Shown: piece by piece, positions 5,466 to 7,402 of the stretch
How the letters are laid out: each line of letters opens with the position of its first letter
How positions within the stretch are numbered: the first letter of the stretch is position 1
Origin: CAZSNT01 sp964607765
Lineage (GTDB): Bacteria; Verrucomicrobiota; Lentisphaeria; Oligosphaerales; JABHEG01
Reading direction: 5' to 3'
Assembly: GCA_964607765.1 (NCBI GenBank)
Contig: CAZSNT010000283.1
Span: forward strand, 1-7,402
DNA length: 7,402 nt
Position numbers and translations under genes: made by a program
The notes under the pieces: model-generated
Seen by the model: only the letters and a program-made list of their open reading frames with translations
Told to the model about the DNA's origin: nothing
Databases searched by the model: none

Positions 5466-6833
5466 ATGACACAGGAAGAACTCCATCAACTGATTCGCGT
5501 TGGCGAAGGTCTGACGCTTGAGTTTAAGCGTTCCGGCACGGCACGTGTTGGCCGCGAGATCTGTGCGATGGCTAATGCCGTCGGGGGGAAGCTGCTGCTA
5601 GGCGTCGATGACTCCGGTGTTGTCGTGGGCGTGCAAAACCAGAACCGTGTCAAATCGGAACTGCAGGATATAGCCAGGAACATAGATCCGCCCGTTCCGC
5701 TTCACGTCGGTGTCGCGGAGCAGGTGGTTGTGGTGAGCATACCGCAGAGCCGCAGCAAACCGCACTCCGTCAACGGTAGGTTCTATCTCCGTGAGGGAGC
5801 CAACAGCCAGTTGATGCGGCGAGACGAGATTCGGGAGTTCTTCTTCCACGAAGGGCTGATCCAATTTGACAGCCAGCCCTGCGAGCGGTTCTCGCTGGAA
5901 GAGGATCTTGACCCGGAGCGGTTCAGTGCGTTCGTTCGGTCTGCGGGGATTCCGGAGGATCTCGCGGCGGAACACGTGCTGGAAAACCTGAATGTGCTTT
6001 ACGACGGGAAGATGCGGAATGCCGGCGTGCTGCTTTTCAGCCGTCGGGTCGCCTCATTCCTGGTGAGTGCGACCGTGAACTGTGTGTGGTTTCGCGGTAA
6101 CACCAAAGTGAAAGTCCTCGATCAGAAGCAGTTTGCCGGCGATGTCGCAAGCAACTTCCGGGACGCTTTCTCGTACATACAATCCCACCTCAACACAGAG
6201 TATATCATCAAGGGTGGTCCGCGGCAGGAGAGATTGGAACTGCCGGAGGAAGCGCTCCGGGAGGCATTGGTGAACGCACTGGCGCACCGCGATTACCGAT
6301 CAACGGCCCAGATCCAGATACACATTTTCCAGGACAGGATCGAGATGGCAAATCCGGGCGGGCTTGTGGCGGGGTTGAAGATCAAGGACTTGGGCAGGCG
6401 CAGCATGCCGCGCAATCCGCTGCTGTTTGGGTTGTTGCACCGCATCGATCTTGTCGAGAACATCGGGTCCGGGATGAAGCGGATGGCAGACAGTATGGCT
6501 GCCTATGGCCTGCCTGCTCCCCGTTTTGACATCGATGAAGACTGGTTCTCCGTGACCTTCCGCCGGTCGGGCCCTGCCGATACCGCCGCGACTCCCGAGA
6601 AAAGACACGCGGAAGTGGGTTCGGAGAAAGGTTCGGAGAAAGGTTCGGAGAAAAGTTCGGAGAAGATTCTCGCTCTGCTCCGGATGACCCCCGGATTCTC
6701 GGCTCGCGAGGTCGCCATTGAGCTCGGGATAAGCCGTCGTGCGGTGGAGAAGCATCTGACTCGCCTCAAGGCCCAAGGCAGACTGCGGCGAGTGGGACCG
6801 GCAAAGGGCGGCCACTGGGAGGTCCTTGAGTAA
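5466..6833 (+). CDS. AlbA_2/Schlafen-type ATP-binding transcriptional regulator
   Basis: The product has 455 residues, a usual length for this family. Residues about 10-115 are an AlbA_2 (Schlafen-like) domain with EFKRS (19-23), REICAMANAVGGKLLLGV (30-47) and FYLREG (106-111). Residues about 258-365 are a GHKL-type ATPase domain of the HATPase_c_4 kind, with EALREALVNALAHRDY (262-277), NPGGL (296-300) and ENIGSGMKRM (331-340). A linker carries four S/G-SEK units (385-400). Residues about 401-455 are a winged helix (FSAREVAIELGISRRAVEKHLTRL). Family members are annotated as putative transcriptional regulators or RecG-like ATP-binding proteins; some Schlafen-like domains cut RNA. The ATG has GGAG 8 bases upstream. 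It has no evident link to the Rhs units beside it and probably stands alone. It may regulate in cis, but no operator is visible. Confidence 0.92.
   Translation: MTQEELHQLIRVGEGLTLEFKRSGTARVGREICAMANAVGGKLLLGVDDSGVVVGVQNQNRVKSELQDIARNIDPPVPLHVGVAEQVVVVSIPQSRSKPHSVNGRFYLREGANSQLMRRDEIREFFFHEGLIQFDSQPCERFSLEEDLDPERFSAFVRSAGIPEDLAAEHVLENLNVLYDGKMRNAGVLLFSRRVASFLVSATVNCVWFRGNTKVKVLDQKQFAGDVASNFRDAFSYIQSHLNTEYIIKGGPRQERLELPEEALREALVNALAHRDYRSTAQIQIHIFQDRIEMANPGGLVAGLKIKDLGRRSMPRNPLLFGLLHRIDLVENIGSGMKRMADSMAAYGLPAPRFDIDEDWFSVTFRRSGPADTAATPEKRHAEVGSEKGSEKGSEKSSEKILALLRMTPGFSAREVAIELGISRRAVEKHLTRLKAQGRLRRVGPAKGGHWEVLE
6618..6665 (+). repeat. In-frame 12-base tandem repeat (GSEK units)
   Basis: Four 12-base units, GGTTCGGAGAAA three times and then AGTTCGGAGAAG, encode GSEK-GSEK-GSEK-SSEK between the ATPase and winged-helix domains. 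Such SEK-type repeats are common in linkers of this family and change length by slippage in multiples of four residues. Confidence 0.85.
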
Positions 6834-6891
6834 GTGCTTCTGCCCGTCACTTCCCACAGGTCATGGAGCGCCGCCTGGCCGGCAATATCCA

Positions 6892-7184
6892 CTTGCATCC
6901 CACCCGTCGCTGCCTCATTTTACCTTATCCGGGAGCATGAAGAGGCGGCGCCATGTATGCTCTGGCGAGCCCAACCAGAACCAGGCCGAAACGCCGATAT
7001 CAACGGCAAGCTATCGAGCCTGATATTCGCTATAAGAGCTCAGAAGTGCAAGTTGCGGGCCTTCCGTTACTACTCGCCGAGAATGGGGCGGTGGATCAAT
7101 CGGGATCCGATTGGGGAGCGGGGGGGAAGCAACCTCCTCGGTTTCTGTTCGAACTCTCCTGCGACTAGGGTAGATCACTTAGGG
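6892..7184 (+). repeat. Conserved leader plus Rhs tip repeat, copy C
   Basis: Third copy of the block: CTTGCATCC, a 61-base leader, ATGTATG and the tip to the D-H-L-G codons. It starts 58 bases after the stop of the AlbA-type gene, whose tail is unrelated to the sequence upstream of copies A and B. One extra base lies near 7060-7064 compared with A and B. Confidence 0.85.
6893..6921 (+). promoter_or_regulatory. Promoter-like motif pair in leader C
   Basis: TTGCAT, 17 bases, CATTTT. The spacing equals that of leaders A and B although the spacer is largely different. Confidence 0.3.
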
Positions 7185-7310
7185 CTCGTAGGTGGCCCGG
7201 GCTGGCCGGCCCCGCCAGTTACCGTGACTCCTCCTGCCCTTCCCCGTGGACGTGCACACGACCGGTCGAAAGACCGCCCCCCCCTGATGTGTCCCGGAAC
7301 GGCCACCTGA
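6953..7310 (+). pseudogene. Orphan Rhs tip, frameshifted, with short Pro-rich tail
   Basis: The first ATG (6953) opens the MYAL frame used in units A and B, but an extra base at about 7060-7064 throws it out of register before the tip (it reads AGLPLLLAENGA). The tip itself, FRYYSPRMGRWINRDPIGERGGS, then NLLGFCSNSPATRVDHLGL, is in the frame of the second, overlapping ATG (6957), which gives an intact 117-residue product. The cleavage motif is PATRVDHLGL, with His for Pro. Only about 40 residues follow, rich in Pro and Arg (VGGPGWPAPP and onward), so no toxin domain is present. It is most simply a decayed cassette; a shortened protein from 6957 remains possible. No partner gene fits in the last 92 bases of the window. 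A small hairpin with a GAAA loop lies at 7263-7276. Confidence 0.6.
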
Positions 7311-7365
7311 TTCTCCGCAGCTGCGTGAGTGGCAACCGGTCAGTTACGTGAGGCATCCCCCGTAG

Positions 7366-7385
7366 CCCGGCTCTCCCGAGCCGGG
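7366..7385 (+). terminator. GC-rich hairpin, REP-like or terminator
   Basis: Eight-base arms CCCGGCTC and GAGCCGGG flank the loop TCCC. The flanks (GTAG before, TCTGGCGTTTGG after) have no proper T-tract. GTAG-headed GC palindromes like this are typical of REP elements, so it may be a dispersed repeat rather than a terminator; one copy cannot tell. Confidence 0.4.
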
Positions 7386-7402
7386 TCTGGCGTTTGGACA
7401 TT

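Noticed and set aside
5251..5469. 72-codon ORF overlapping the AlbA-type gene by ATGA, suggesting translational coupling
   Set aside because: The overlap is tempting, but the product is low-complexity, two other frames are also open there, and the regulator gene has its own GGAG site.

Overview
The window looks like an accessory island of a GC-rich bacterium. Its main content is a run of orphan Rhs (YD-repeat protein) C-terminal tips. The tip motif here (GRWLNRDPIGERGG, then a short Asn/Pro stretch, then D-x-L-G) resembles Rhs proteins I associate with the PVC superphylum (Verrucomicrobiota, Kiritimatiellota, Planctomycetota). That placement is an inference from motif style, and no marker gene confirms it.

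Layout, left to right. (1) 3-770 is a 5'-incomplete Rhs tip fused to a Cys-rich domain with NAYRH and DEHNN motifs, a probable toxin. It is followed by a small membrane-anchored protein (794-1162), a candidate immunity protein. (2) Unit A begins at about 1286 with a conserved leader and Rhs tip. It encodes a 248-residue protein with an unrecognised C-terminal domain (1348-2094), a doubtful 50-codon ORF and a strong hairpin (2239-2262), then a membrane-anchored leucine-rich repeat protein (2372-3451). It ends in repeat R1 (3455-3770). (3) Unit B has the same leader and tip (3766-4059) but only a short tail, then a small multi-pass membrane protein (4294-4626), and ends in a second copy, R2 (4623-4943). 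(4) 4944-5465 has no convincing gene but carries two clusters of an 8-base repeat. (5) 5466-6833 encodes an AlbA_2/Schlafen-type ATP-binding regulator with a C-terminal winged helix, unrelated to the Rhs material. (6) Unit C (6892-7310) is a third leader and tip whose usual frame is broken by one extra base. A REP-like hairpin lies near the window end.

Working model (inference): each unit is a displaced cassette made of leader and start, Rhs tip, variable payload, candidate immunity gene and, in units A and B, a 3' structured repeat. The leader keeps a promoter-like spacing and a Shine-Dalgarno sequence, so the tips may be expressed alone. They may also serve as donors that recombine through the shared tip into a full-length rhs gene elsewhere. 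The most unusual signals are the sharp leader boundary at CTTGCATCC, the paired R repeats with a nested hairpin showing one compensatory base-pair change, and the ACTTGC junction where the R repeats end and the leader begins.
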